Shown here: positions 53,692 to 62,345 of the stretch, one piece after another
Layout: each line of letters begins with the position of its first letter
Numbering within the stretch: the first letter of the stretch is position 1
Assembly (NCBI GenBank): GCA_964626015.1
Contig: CAZVCC010000003.1
Coordinates: 47,887-111,886, forward strand
Length of the DNA: 64,000 nucleotides
Reading direction: 5' to 3'
Source: CAIKZJ01 sp964626015
Lineage (GTDB): Bacteria > Bacteroidota > Ignavibacteria > Tepidaquicellales > Tepidaquicellaceae
The notes under the pieces: generated by a model
The model's input: only the letters and a program-made list of their open reading frames with translations
Told to the model about the DNA's origin: nothing
The model's database searches: none
Program-made: the position numbers and the translations under genes

Positions 53692-54332
53692 TATATTTTT
53701 GAGTGTGATTTAGAAAATAACTTTGAGTTTAAATGAAGAATAATTCTATAGCAGCCGTAAGCAACGAACGGAGCGACAAATACATCGATTGAATAATGGA
53801 CTTTCTGAAGAATAACGAATGAACCTACCAGAATTGTATTTACAAGATACACGTACTTCAGCCAGCGTTTATGCGTAACCAGAAAAATCATAAACAGTGT
53901 TGAAGTATGACCCGAGAAGAAAAGGTCTTTTGTTATTTTTGTACCTGTACCGACAACAAACACCAGAGGGTCATTAAGGTCAATTGTACCGACTGGCGGC
54001 TCGAGCGGTACGACGTACATCATTGCCATGCGCACAATAACGAGCAGTGAATAAGTCTGCAGAGCAATGATTAAATCATTGGGATGATTAACGGCAAGAT
54101 AGAGCATGCATGTCAGTATAGACAGATAAATCAGAGCAAAAACGGGTACATTTAAATCGACAGCATTAAACCAGTAAAAAACAGGGTCATCGAGAACAAC
54201 ACCCGGACGGGTTTCGACATAAACTATAAATTTTGCGAGCGATGACACGCAGAGTATCAAAACGATAAGCGTTGCAACGAGAATAAACACGGAATTCTTC
54301 TGTTTAAAATACACTTTCCAGTTATCTATCAT
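53691..54332 (-). CDS. PAP2/sphingomyelin-synthase-like membrane phosphatase
   Basis: The ATG at 54332 gives 213 residues; the open frame extends to 54518 but that part overlaps repeat-like DNA. The protein has about six transmembrane segments and the PAP2 active-site motifs DLFFSGHTSTLF and KVHYSIDVFVAPF, which supply the catalytic histidines. The arrangement fits the PAP2_C (sphingomyelin synthase-like) subfamily. It would dephosphorylate or transfer lipid head groups. It is translationally coupled to the phospholipase D-like gene. Confidence 0.78.
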   Translation of the reverse strand: MIDNWKVYFKQKNSVFILVATLIVLILCVSSLAKFIVYVETRPGVVLDDPVFYWFNAVDLNVPVFALIYLSILTCMLYLAVNHPNDLIIALQTYSLLVIVRMAMMYVVPLEPPVGTIDLNDPLVFVVGTGTKITKDLFFSGHTSTLFMIFLVTHKRWLKYVYLVNTILVGSFVILQKVHYSIDVFVAPFVAYGCYRIILHLNSKLFSKSHSKI

Positions 54333-55088
54333 AAAAAGTAAATTAATTGATGAGTAAATTAACGAAACGCTCTTAAGAATGAAATGAAGTACAGAGCTTA
54401 TAAAAGAGCATAAGTAAGCAAGAGCCGGAAGTAAAGAAAGTACTAAAAATAACAAAAAAGATTTCGCCACGGAGAAGGATTCTGATAGGTCGGAATGCAA
54501 AGAACGCACAAATCGCACACTGAAAAAGCTGATTTAATTATGATTTTCACTGATGAAAAGAAGGACAAGAACATTTTAGAATTTATGAACACTAAGAGAG
54601 CAGAGTACAGAGAGAAGAGCTGTTCTCCACAGGTGAATCCATCTCGGTGGACAAGCAAATAAGAACTGTACTTAGGAAAGATTTGCCCACAAATTTCACA
54701 AAGAAGAGATTTAATTTAGAACGAAGAGCTTTTTTACTACAGACACACGGCGCAGTCTTCTGCTACGAACAAATAAGAACTTTACCAAAGGGAGATTCGC
54801 CCACAAATTTTACAAAGAAGAGGTTTAATTTAGAACGAAGAGCTTTTTTAGCACAGATAACAAAGAGAACACGGATAGTCTTCTGCTTCTAAAAAAGAGA
54901 ATTGATTAAATTTTACCGTCCGACGGTACGGACAAAGAGAACTGTTTGATTTTTTTAAAAAAAGGTCTGTTTTTAAAACAACATTATTACGGATAGCATC
55001 ACAAAATTAACTATGATATTTCATAATTGATTTAAAGATTACAAGTTTCTGTATATTAACAAAAAATCAAATTAAGTATATTTTGAAA
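54333..55088. other. Non-coding region with a ~115-bp tandem duplication
   Basis: A 750-bp gap between the divergent PAP2 and dnaG genes. Bases 54651-54766 and 54766-54890 are two diverged copies of one unit, sharing CCCACAAATTT, ACAAAGAAGAG, TTTAATTTAGAACGAAGAGC and TCTTCTGCT. Around 54490-54560 are ACGCAC/TTTTCACTGAT repeat fragments. A short open frame at 54647-54892 is simply the duplication and is not taken as a gene. Confidence 0.6.
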
Positions 55089-56993
55089 ATGAAAATACCA
55101 GATGAAATATTTGAAGAGATACTAAGGTCGAATGACATTGTTGACGTTATTTCATCTTACTTACAGCTTAAGAGAAGGGGCAAAACATTTATCGGATTGT
55201 GCCCGTTTCATCCCGACAAGAACCCATCGCTGAACGTATCGCAAGACAAACAGCTTTATCACTGCTTTTCATGCAAGGCGGGCGGCAACGTAATAACATT
55301 CGTTCAGGAGTATGAAAAGATTACACCGATGGAGGCTGTGGAAAGGCTTGCACAGAGAGTAGGGATAACACTCGGAAAATATTCGTCAAGACCCGACATC
55401 TCAAACGAAATAACAAAACTTTACGACATTAACCAGAGAGCAGCAAAATATTTTCATGAGAACCTGATGGGAATCGGCGAGCAGGAAAAGGAAATGGTCT
55501 GGGACTACCTTGACAAACGCGGACTTGACAGGAGCATCATCACGAAATTCGGAATAGGATATGCACGGAATAACTGGCACGCACTTGAAAATTTCTTTAT
55601 AGAAGAAGGCACGTATTCAAATTCTGACCTTGAGCTCGCGGGGCTTGTTATAAGGTCGGAGAAGGATTTCAAATATCACGACAGGTTCAGGGGAAGGCTT
55701 ATATTTCCTATATTCAACGAAAGCGGCAAGGTAGTTGGGTTTGGAGGCAGAGTTCTCAAGGGCGATGACGACTCTGCAAAATACATTAACTCACCTGAGA
55801 CAAGAATATACAACAAGAGCAAAACGCTTTACGGGCTAAACTTTGCGAAGGACAGCATACGTTCGAATGATTCGGTAATACTTGTTGAAGGATACATGGA
55901 TGTAGTCTCGCTATACCAGTCTGAAATAATGAACGTTGTTGCCTCGAGCGGTACGGCTTTAACAGAAGAACAGATAAGCCTTATTTCGAGATACACAAAG
56001 AACGTGTATTTGATTTATGATTCAGACCTTGCGGGAATCAAAGCAGCAAAAAGAGGAATAGAGCTGATACTTGAAAAGGGTTTGAACATAAAAGTGGTTT
56101 CTTTACCCGACGGCGAGGACCCTGATTCATTCGTGAAGACACACGGCAAATCAGTTTTCATGAGGGAGCTGGAAAAGAGCAACACGATAGTTTCATTTAT
56201 CAGTTCAATATACGAGCGCGAGGGGAAACTATCGACACCAGAAGAAAAGGCAGACTTTGTGAAGGAAATAATACAGTACATCGTAAGAATGCCCGAAAGA
56301 ATTAAAGGCATGTTCTACATAAAGGAACTTGCTGAGAAGTACACACTGTACGAGTCTGACATGAGAGACGAATACAACAGGGCAGCGAAACAGTACAAAA
56401 AGTCACAGTTTCCGAGATCATCCGTAGTACTTCCTGAAAGGAAAGTTTACGGAAAGCGAGACCGCGAGATAAAGCCGCCGCAAGCAGAGATAGAGCTTGT
56501 GAACATGTTTGTAAACAGCGATTACAAAAATCATTCATACAAGAAGGGTGTAAACTACCTTGTTGACAACGTTTATATAGATTACATTTCAAACAAAACA
56601 ATACTTAAAACAGTAGAACTGCTTCTCGACGAATGGCACAATGAAGAAAAGATTGATGTAGCAAGACTTTTATCCAAAATTGAGGATGAAGAAATAAAAA
56701 GTCTTTTAATAAGCCAGACGACGCAGAAATATGAAATAACGACGACGGAGCATTTACCCGCTGACAGCATACTATCGATAGTAGAAAGAACTCCGATAGA
56801 TTACATGAAAATGGCGAAAGACATAATCGACATGCTGAAACTTCACAACATAAACAGAAAAATAAGGGAGTCAATAAAGAAATCGAGCAGCCCGGAAGAG
56901 AACAGGGAGTTGCTTGAAGCAAAGAAAAAAGCCATCCGGAAAAGTGAAAAAGCAAATTCGCAAGAAAAAGGAAAACCTGAAAAACCTAAATAG
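55089..56993 (+). CDS. dnaG: DNA primase
   Basis: The protein is 634 residues from the ATG at 55089; a TTG two codons upstream is the alternative. An N-terminal zinc-binding domain has Cys, His, Cys, Cys at CPFH (about 38-41) and CFSC (about 59-62). A TOPRIM catalytic core follows (ILVEGYMDVVSLYQ and IYDSDLAG), then a C-terminal helicase-binding region rich in helices and lysines. It synthesises RNA primers at the replication fork. Length and motifs are normal. Confidence 0.96.
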   Translation: MKIPDEIFEEILRSNDIVDVISSYLQLKRRGKTFIGLCPFHPDKNPSLNVSQDKQLYHCFSCKAGGNVITFVQEYEKITPMEAVERLAQRVGITLGKYSSRPDISNEITKLYDINQRAAKYFHENLMGIGEQEKEMVWDYLDKRGLDRSIITKFGIGYARNNWHALENFFIEEGTYSNSDLELAGLVIRSEKDFKYHDRFRGRLIFPIFNESGKVVGFGGRVLKGDDDSAKYINSPETRIYNKSKTLYGLNFAKDSIRSNDSVILVEGYMDVVSLYQSEIMNVVASSGTALTEEQISLISRYTKNVYLIYDSDLAGIKAAKRGIELILEKGLNIKVVSLPDGEDPDSFVKTHGKSVFMRELEKSNTIVSFISSIYEREGKLSTPEEKADFVKEIIQYIVRMPERIKGMFYIKELAEKYTLYESDMRDEYNRAAKQYKKSQFPRSSVVLPERKVYGKRDREIKPPQAEIELVNMFVNSDYKNHSYKKGVNYLVDNVYIDYISNKTILKTVELLLDEWHNEEKIDVARLLSKIEDEEIKSLLISQTTQKYEITTTEHLPADSILSIVERTPIDYMKMAKDIIDMLKLHNINRKIRESIKKSSSPEENRELLEAKKKAIRKSEKANSQEKGKPEKPK

Positions 56994-56999
56994 GTGATT

Positions 57000-57736
57000 T
57001 TACAATCCCTCTATAGTAAAAAATAAAAGACTCCAGATTTCAAGAATTCTTACCTCAAACACAAGGCAAAGAGAAGGCTATTCAAAGGCTTTGATAAGGC
57101 TAATTAGAGCGCAAGGAGAGCGCAAGATTAAGAAAAAACGGAAACGTGATTTTTGGAGTATTTTTGAGGTTTTTGAAAAATCAATAAAACAAAGCATTTA
57201 TTTTTTTAGAGCTGTAAAATTCATGTATGCCCTCCTACTATTAATCACAACAAAAACGGAAATTGGGACACGGAAAAAGACGGAAAAATTTTTGCACTAT
57301 AGATTTATACGAGAAAACGTGCAGGAATTTAAGGGTAAAAATTTTTGCACCAAAAATAGATGTCATAATTACAAAAAATGTTGTGATTAATAATAGAGGG
57401 GCATAGTAAAAAATAGTTTATAGTTTATCGTTGTTAGTTGATAGTCCCAATCCCAAGCCTAAACGCAGACATGGAATTAAGGAAGGAAGAAACTTTGGGG
57501 TATAATGGAACGCGGATAACGCGGATGAAGCGGATTTTCACTGATTTTAAAGTAGTTGTATAATGACTAAAAAAAATAATCGCAAGCTGGAAGTTCGCGT
57601 TACTCTAAGAAAGCAAATTATTGATGTTGATTAATCATAAATTTAATCAAGTTTCTTAAAAGATTTTATATTTTTTCCAGAACAATAATGAATGAAATCT
57701 CCCACTGATTGCTCAAATGCGAGATGAATTAAAACA
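57000..57736. other. Non-coding region with repeat fragments
   Basis: No supported gene. An open frame at 57091-57390 is low-complexity and lysine-rich and has no ribosome binding site. Bases 57509-57550 carry AACGCGGATAACGCGG-type repeats, and 57581-57617 is a diverged copy of the TTGCGTTACNCTAAGAGCAA repeat found at 58057-58203. Confidence 0.5.
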
Positions 57737-57839
57737 GTTAAATGATAAATTCGAAACAACAAGGATTGAAACAATTTTAGCTAATGGCTCATGGCTGATA
57801 GCGCCTCTATGGCAAATCCAAAACAACAAGGATTGAAAC
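57737..57839. CRISPR. Degenerate two-repeat CRISPR remnant
   Basis: Two ~36-bp repeats (57737-57772 and 57804-57839) end in the same 19 bases, AAACAACAAGGATTGAAAC. They agree at 28 of 36 positions overall and are separated by a 31-bp unique spacer. The ATTGAAAC end is typical of type I and III repeats. No cas genes lie in the window and no further repeat is found on either side, so it is probably a decayed or orphan array. Confidence 0.6.
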
Positions 57840-57955
57840 ATACAGAGCAGGGGTAAGAAATAAGTTTATAATTACAAAAATTAAATTATATATTGTAATT
57901 ACTCGGGGATTGGGATGGAATATTGATTTCATAGTTAAAAAGGATTTAAGTAATG

Positions 57956-58041
57956 CCTTCTCAAGCCGGAGCTTGGGAAGGAGGGGAAGACTGATTAAAA
58001 CGGATTAAAGTTATACCTTCCCAAGCTGGAGCTTGGGAAGG
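57956..58041. repeat. Two hairpin repeats (CCTTCCCAAGC type)
   Basis: CCTTCCCAAGC-tgga-GCTTGGGAAGG at 58016-58041 is a perfect 11-bp hairpin; a copy with one G-T pair lies at 57956-57981. Each is followed by AGGGG. These look like dispersed palindromic elements. Confidence 0.65.
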
Positions 58042-58056
58042 AGGGGGGTGATGGCA

Positions 58057-58203
58057 CTGCAAGCAAGATGCACGCCACGGCGCATTCTCCGCGGCGAATC
58101 TTTGATCTACGACTTGCGTTACACTAAGAGCAATATAAGATTATTATCTGCAAGCAGGATGTACGCCACGGCGCATCTACGACTTGCGTTACCCTAAGAG
58201 CAA
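58057..58203. repeat. Tandem direct repeat (CGCCACGGCGCAT / TTGCGTTAC)
   Basis: Units at 58057-58133 and 58148-58203 share CTGCAAGCA, CGCCACGGCGCAT and CTACGACTTGCGTTAC; the second lacks about 20 internal bases. A third, diverged partial copy is at 57581-57617. Confidence 0.65.
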
Positions 58204-58211
58204 ATTTGGAT

Positions 58212-58658
58212 TTAGCTGCCGTAAACTTTTTTGTAGATGATGTTTCCTATAATGGGGACTTTTATGTATGAGCCCTGGTATGATTTAACGGCAAGGTATA
58301 TTGAATAGCACATAAGTCCGAAGGCAGAGATGATAACAGCGGCATAAAAGAGTATAATGAACAGAACGAGTAGCAATGGAAATGCATCGGGGTTGGAGGA
58401 GGCGGTTGCCGTAAAGATTCCGAGACCTACACCGAAGAAAATTGCTAACAATGACAATGCGACGATTAGTATAACGAGTATAACTATGTAAGCAATCTGG
58501 AAAAATATTGACTGGAGGGCGTGATAACGGATGAAACGCGATTTATCCTTTTGCGTTGCCCAAAAGATAATAGGGAGTACAATTCCGCCAAAAAGCAAGG
58601 ACAGATGCGAGAGCATTGCCATTAATCTTTCTTCGCTAGTGAGGTTTTCCTGCTGCAT
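58212..58658 (-). CDS. DUF4870 (Tic20-like) membrane protein
   Basis: The 148-residue protein starts with the family motif SEERLMAMLSHLSLLFGG, then WATQKDKSRFIRYHALQS, and has four hydrophobic segments. DUF4870 proteins are small inner-membrane proteins of unknown function. It is the last gene of the long minus-strand operon from cysS, 17 bp after tatA. Confidence 0.88.
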   Translation of the reverse strand: MQQENLTSEERLMAMLSHLSLLFGGIVLPIIFWATQKDKSRFIRYHALQSIFFQIAYIVILVILIVALSLLAIFFGVGLGIFTATASSNPDAFPLLLVLFIILFYAAVIISAFGLMCYSIYLAVKSYQGSYIKVPIIGNIIYKKVYGS

Positions 58659-58675
58659 GCACCGAGATGAAAAGT

Positions 58676-58873
58676 CTATTCGCTTTTCTTTTCAGGTTTC
58701 ACTTCTGTATTAGCGGCTTCAGTAATATCTTTTTCTATATCGGTTGTAGCTTTTTTAAATTCCTTGACACCTTTGCCGATACCCTGCATAAGTTCTGGAA
58801 TTTTCTTTGCTCCGAAAAGAACGAGCACTACTACGATTATTAAGATTATTTCAGGTGTTCCGAGACCGAACAT
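58676..58873 (-). CDS. tatA: Sec-independent translocase subunit TatA
   Basis: The 65-residue protein has the TatA layout: a short N-terminus (MFGLGTPE), a transmembrane helix (about 8-22), the FGAKKIPEL hinge, an amphipathic helix (about 30-48) and a charged, disordered tail. It forms the pore of the twin-arginine pathway. tatC is not in this window. The short proteins at 6801-6944 share its first nine residues. Confidence 0.93.
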   Translation of the reverse strand: MFGLGTPEIILIIVVVLVLFGAKKIPELMQGIGKGVKEFKKATTDIEKDITEAANTEVKPEKKSE

Positions 58874-58894
58874 TTTATACTCCGTTTTAAATTT

Positions 58895-59566
58895 TTAAAT
58901 TACGCTTTCAGCGACTCCCTGCATAAGCCTCACACCATCCGTTCCTCCGACTTTGGGGTCGGAAGCTCTTTCGGGATGAGGCATCATACCCATAACATTT
59001 CTGTTCAGGTTTTGAATTCCCGCTATGTTATACACAGAACCGTTCGGGTTTTCATTGTACGTAAACAATATCTGATTGTTTCCTATCAGCTCAGTGAGTG
59101 TTTCTTCGCTGCAGAAATAATTTCCTTCGCCGTGAGCGATAGGGATATCAATATTTTCCTTTACATCGTACTTGTAAGTAAAAATACTCTTATTATTTTC
59201 CACTTTCAAGGACACAGTTTTGCAGATAAACTTCAGGTTTTCGTTTTTGAGCAGTGCGCCGGGCAGTAAGCCTGATTCGCAGAGAATCTGGAAACCGTTG
59301 CAGATACCGATTACGATACCGCCGTTATGCGCAAACCTTACGACATCCTGCATAATGGAGGAGAACCTTGAGATTGCACCGCAGCGGAGATAATCACCGT
59401 AAGAAAATCCTCCCGGGAGAACGACGATATTTCTATCGCCGATGCTGCCCTCTTTATGCCAGAGGAATTTAGTATCGGCTCCGACTACATCCTTGAATAC
59501 ATAGTATGCGTCGTGGTCGCAGTTTGAGCCGGGGAATACAACAACACCAACTTTAGCTTTTGCCAT
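58895..59566 (-). CDS. purQ: Phosphoribosylformylglycinamidine synthase, glutaminase subunit
   Basis: The 223-residue class I glutamine amidotransferase opens VGVVVFPGSNCDHDA, and carries the nucleophile Cys in IGICNGFQIL (near 93) and a later AHGEGNY and MPHPERA with the catalytic His/Glu. It supplies ammonia for the fourth step of purine synthesis. It follows purS with its ATG directly after the purS stop (TAAATG). The large subunit purL is not in the window. Confidence 0.96.
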   Translation of the reverse strand: MAKAKVGVVVFPGSNCDHDAYYVFKDVVGADTKFLWHKEGSIGDRNIVVLPGGFSYGDYLRCGAISRFSSIMQDVVRFAHNGGIVIGICNGFQILCESGLLPGALLKNENLKFICKTVSLKVENNKSIFTYKYDVKENIDIPIAHGEGNYFCSEETLTELIGNNQILFTYNENPNGSVYNIAGIQNLNRNVMGMMPHPERASDPKVGGTDGVRLMQGVAESVI

Positions 59567-59821
59567 TTATGCTCCGGTTTTAATAATCTCGAAGGAATAG
59601 TCTTCCATGACAGGATTAGCCAGAAGCTTTTTGCATGCTTCTTCGGCAACGGACTTAGCCGATGATTCGTCGGATGCATCAATCTTAAGCTCAACATATT
59701 TACCGATACGGGTATCGACAATATTACCGTAACCGAGAGATTTAAGAGAGTGTTCAACTGCTTTGCCCTGAGGGTCGAGAATGGTTTTTCTTAGGGTTAT
59801 CAATATCCTTGCTTTGTACAT
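59567..59821 (-). CDS. purS: Phosphoribosylformylglycinamidine synthase, PurS subunit
   Basis: The 84-residue protein has the PurS signature LRKTILDPQGKAVEHSLKSL and ends LANPVMEDYSFEII. It bridges PurQ and PurL in the small-subunit type of the enzyme. It is directly followed by purQ. Confidence 0.95.
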   Translation of the reverse strand: MYKARILITLRKTILDPQGKAVEHSLKSLGYGNIVDTRIGKYVELKIDASDESSAKSVAEEACKKLLANPVMEDYSFEIIKTGA

Positions 59822-59830
59822 TATAGTAAG

Positions 59831-60640
59831 TTAATTATCAATAATTTTCTGCTTAAGTTTCTCAAGGATTTCTTTTGTCAAATTTTTTGACATCTTTTTC
59901 TTTACGTCTTCTTTTGCTTTGGTTCCGGTGTTTTTGTCAATATCGGATTTAATCTTATCGTCATCCTTAATCAAAGGGGCGGAAATTTTCTTATCAGGCT
60001 CGACACCTTTGTTATTATTTTCAATGCGTGATTCCTCTTTAATGACAGGCTTTTCGACGGCTTTATCTATTTCGCCGGGAGGAATTCCGTTTTTGCTGAC
60101 CTCATTCCCTTTTTCGGGAGGAGTAGTTTCTTTTTTAGAATCTATTACATTAACTTCTGAAGGAGCTTCCGTTTTGGGTGAGCGAGGAATGTACGATTCG
60201 TTGTAGCCTTTATTAATTTCTTTCTTTTCGGGGCTTGGAGATTTACCTATTTCGAGGTCGTTGACAATATCCTTACCTGGGATACTGCTTCTTGTAGTTT
60301 CCTTCGTCAGAGCGTCGGAAGAAACGGGGAGTTTATCGCTGCCCGAGGTAAATTCGGATATCTGCTTTTTCGTGTCACCTGTATTATATACAGATAAGTA
60401 AACAGTCAGCACAACGATACCAATAACAGCAAGAGAAAGTGCAGGGATTGTCCATGCGAGAGATTTTTTGCCGAAGAGAATTTCCCAAAGACCGTTATTA
60501 CCGGGCTTAGTCTTAACGGAAAGAGGTTCAAGCAAATTAATCCTCCTTAAGAGTTCATTCTCGAATCCGTCGCGCGCTTTTATACGCGGAAGTTTTTTGA
60601 GCTTCTCTCTCAGGTCAATATGTTGTTCGTCGTTATTCAC
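59831..60640 (-). CDS. Probable anti-sigma factor with one transmembrane helix
   Basis: The 269-residue product starts at GTG 60640, overlapping the sigma factor stop as GTGA. The N-terminus is cytoplasmic and contains LREKLKKLPRIKARDGFENELLRRIN, followed by a transmembrane helix (about 75-96). The rest is a long, low-complexity, charged segment rich in Lys, Glu, Pro and Ser. Translational coupling to an ECF sigma factor and a single-pass layout suggest that it holds the sigma factor at the membrane. No standard zinc-binding anti-sigma motif (HxxxCxxC) is visible. Confidence 0.68.
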   Translation of the reverse strand: MNNDEQHIDLREKLKKLPRIKARDGFENELLRRINLLEPLSVKTKPGNNGLWEILFGKKSLAWTIPALSLAVIGIVVLTVYLSVYNTGDTKKQISEFTSGSDKLPVSSDALTKETTRSSIPGKDIVNDLEIGKSPSPEKKEINKGYNESYIPRSPKTEAPSEVNVIDSKKETTPPEKGNEVSKNGIPPGEIDKAVEKPVIKEESRIENNNKGVEPDKKISAPLIKDDDKIKSDIDKNTGTKAKEDVKKKMSKNLTKEILEKLKQKIIDN

Positions 60641-61227
60641 TTTTCATTGTAGGGATAAATATCGCTTAAAATTTTCTTAAGTTTTTCTCTACCGCGGTTA
60701 ATTCTTGATTTCACTGTACCCATCGGGAGACCTGTTATTTTCACAATTTCTTCGTATTCAAGGTCTTCAATATCCCGCAGGATGATAATATTCTTAAAAT
60801 CTTCATCGAGCGAATTAATTGCCTGCTGAATATAATAATTCTCAATGCCTGCGTTTGCTGTCTCATCAGGAGTGAATCCCGTATCTTTGAGTTCGAAGTC
60901 CTTTTCGTTTTCGGGGTCAAAATCGCTTAAAGACATTGTACTCATCCTGCTTTTTTTCTTAGCATTAGTTTTAGCGGTATTAACCGCAATAGTATAGAAC
61001 CATGTTGAAAACTTTGCAATCTCTTTATACAGGTGCTTTGAACGGAACACTTTTATAAAAGTATCCTGTGCGAGGTCTTCCGCCTCTTCCCTATTGCCCG
61101 TATATCTGTAAAGGAAGTTTACAACTTTATTCTTATACCTGAATACAATTTCATTGAACGCCTCGACATCATCATTTTGAAACATCAGAATAAGTTCTTC
61201 GTCGGTATTACTCCTGTATTCCGGCAA
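60637..61227 (-). CDS. ECF-type RNA polymerase sigma factor
   Basis: The 196-residue protein has region 2 (LYRYTGNREEAEDLAQDTFIKVF, then FSTWFYTIAVNTAK) and region 4 (DEDFKNIIILRDIEDLEY, then GLPMGTVKSRINRGREKLK). It directs RNA polymerase to a specific promoter set, probably envelope stress. It is coupled by a 4-bp overlap to the membrane protein downstream, its probable anti-sigma factor. Confidence 0.94.
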   Translation of the reverse strand: MPEYRSNTDEELILMFQNDDVEAFNEIVFRYKNKVVNFLYRYTGNREEAEDLAQDTFIKVFRSKHLYKEIAKFSTWFYTIAVNTAKTNAKKKSRMSTMSLSDFDPENEKDFELKDTGFTPDETANAGIENYYIQQAINSLDEDFKNIIILRDIEDLEYEEIVKITGLPMGTVKSRINRGREKLKKILSDIYPYNEK

Positions 61228-61272
61228 TATATAATATTTTACTTAAGTTAATGATAATTTGTTCCTAATGTA

Positions 61273-62340
61273 TTAAAGATTTACAAGGTTATGAATAAGA
61301 TTGTTAATAACCAGTCTTTTATCTTTTTCCGAAAATTTTAATGTTTTATCTGTTTGATAAATATAATCAAAAGCTCTTTGAATTTTAAGTTCATTCACGC
61401 CTGACATGTAGTTTTTATACATATTGTACATTTTGGGACCTTCTTTATATAATTTAAGCTCTTTATACAGGTCGTAACCCTCGGTCATATTCTTTAAAAT
61501 GGGGTCTTGAAGTTTGTGAATGTTGATAAACAGATTATTCATATAACCGACAAACCTAAGCTCGACTTCTTTAGAGGAATCGGTCTGTTTTCCGCTCATA
61601 TTGTCGTAAATTTCGATAGCTTTTTCGAAATTTCTGTTAAGAATAGCTTCGAAAAGGTTTTGTTCGGTAAAATCTTTTGTCATGCCGACGCAGAGATTGA
61701 CATCTTTAATAGTAATTTTTTCAGAATCCATGCAGAAGGTTTTGAGCTTTTCAATTTCAGTGGAAATCTCGTCGTAAGAAGGATTAACAAATTGCAGAAG
61801 GTGGATGAGTGCATCCTCATCAACCTCATAACCTTTAAGCTTATCGCGGCACCAATCGAGAAGTTCCGGTAGTGTATCTTTTGAAACCACATAAATCTGT
61901 ATTCCCGTGTTTTCAAATTCTTCAAAGTTTGAGAAAGTGTATTCTTTATCTGCGTTGAGAAGAATAAGCAAGTTATCTGGATTCGGATTTTTGAGATAGT
62001 TGAGAAAACCAGTTTTTGCATCTTTCTGCATACCTCTTGTGCCAGTTTTTTTAACAATCCTGTAAATTATGATTTTTTTCTCGGAGAGGAAACTCAGGTT
62101 AGAGCATTCATTAATAACTTCTTCGATTGATGTTTCGTCTGAGAAAAATGTTTTAAGGTTTTCTCTGGGTTTGTATTTCTTTCCGATAAATTCGGCGGCA
62201 AGATCGGAAAGGATTTCTTTGATAAGAACTTTTTCGGAAAGAAACAAAAGCATAGCAGGGGGCGGCGATTTCAGGACTTTATTCCTGAAAGATTTGTATG
62301 ATACTGAATATTTTGACACTTCGTTCTTATATTTTGCCAT
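61273..62340 (-). CDS. holA: DNA polymerase III subunit delta
   Basis: The 355-residue protein has the HolA pattern: FLSEKVLIKEILSDLAAEFIG at the N-terminus, LSFLSEKKIIIYRIV, LDWCRDKLKGYEVDEDAL, IEKLKTFC and the C-terminal collar helices. It opens the clamp loader. It follows cysS by 5 bp in the same direction. Confidence 0.9.
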   Translation of the reverse strand: MAKYKNEVSKYSVSYKSFRNKVLKSPPPAMLLFLSEKVLIKEILSDLAAEFIGKKYKPRENLKTFFSDETSIEEVINECSNLSFLSEKKIIIYRIVKKTGTRGMQKDAKTGFLNYLKNPNPDNLLILLNADKEYTFSNFEEFENTGIQIYVVSKDTLPELLDWCRDKLKGYEVDEDALIHLLQFVNPSYDEISTEIEKLKTFCMDSEKITIKDVNLCVGMTKDFTEQNLFEAILNRNFEKAIEIYDNMSGKQTDSSKEVELRFVGYMNNLFINIHKLQDPILKNMTEGYDLYKELKLYKEGPKMYNMYKNYMSGVNELKIQRAFDYIYQTDKTLKFSEKDKRLVINNLIHNLVNL

Positions 62341-62345
62341 GATTA

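Noticed and set aside
54647..54892. 81-codon open frame between PAP2 and dnaG
   Set aside because: It is produced entirely by the 115-bp tandem duplication there; the protein is an internal repeat with no family features.
57091..57390. 99-codon open frame after dnaG
   Set aside because: Low-complexity, lysine- and phenylalanine-rich, no domain, no ribosome binding site, and set in a repeat-rich non-coding gap.
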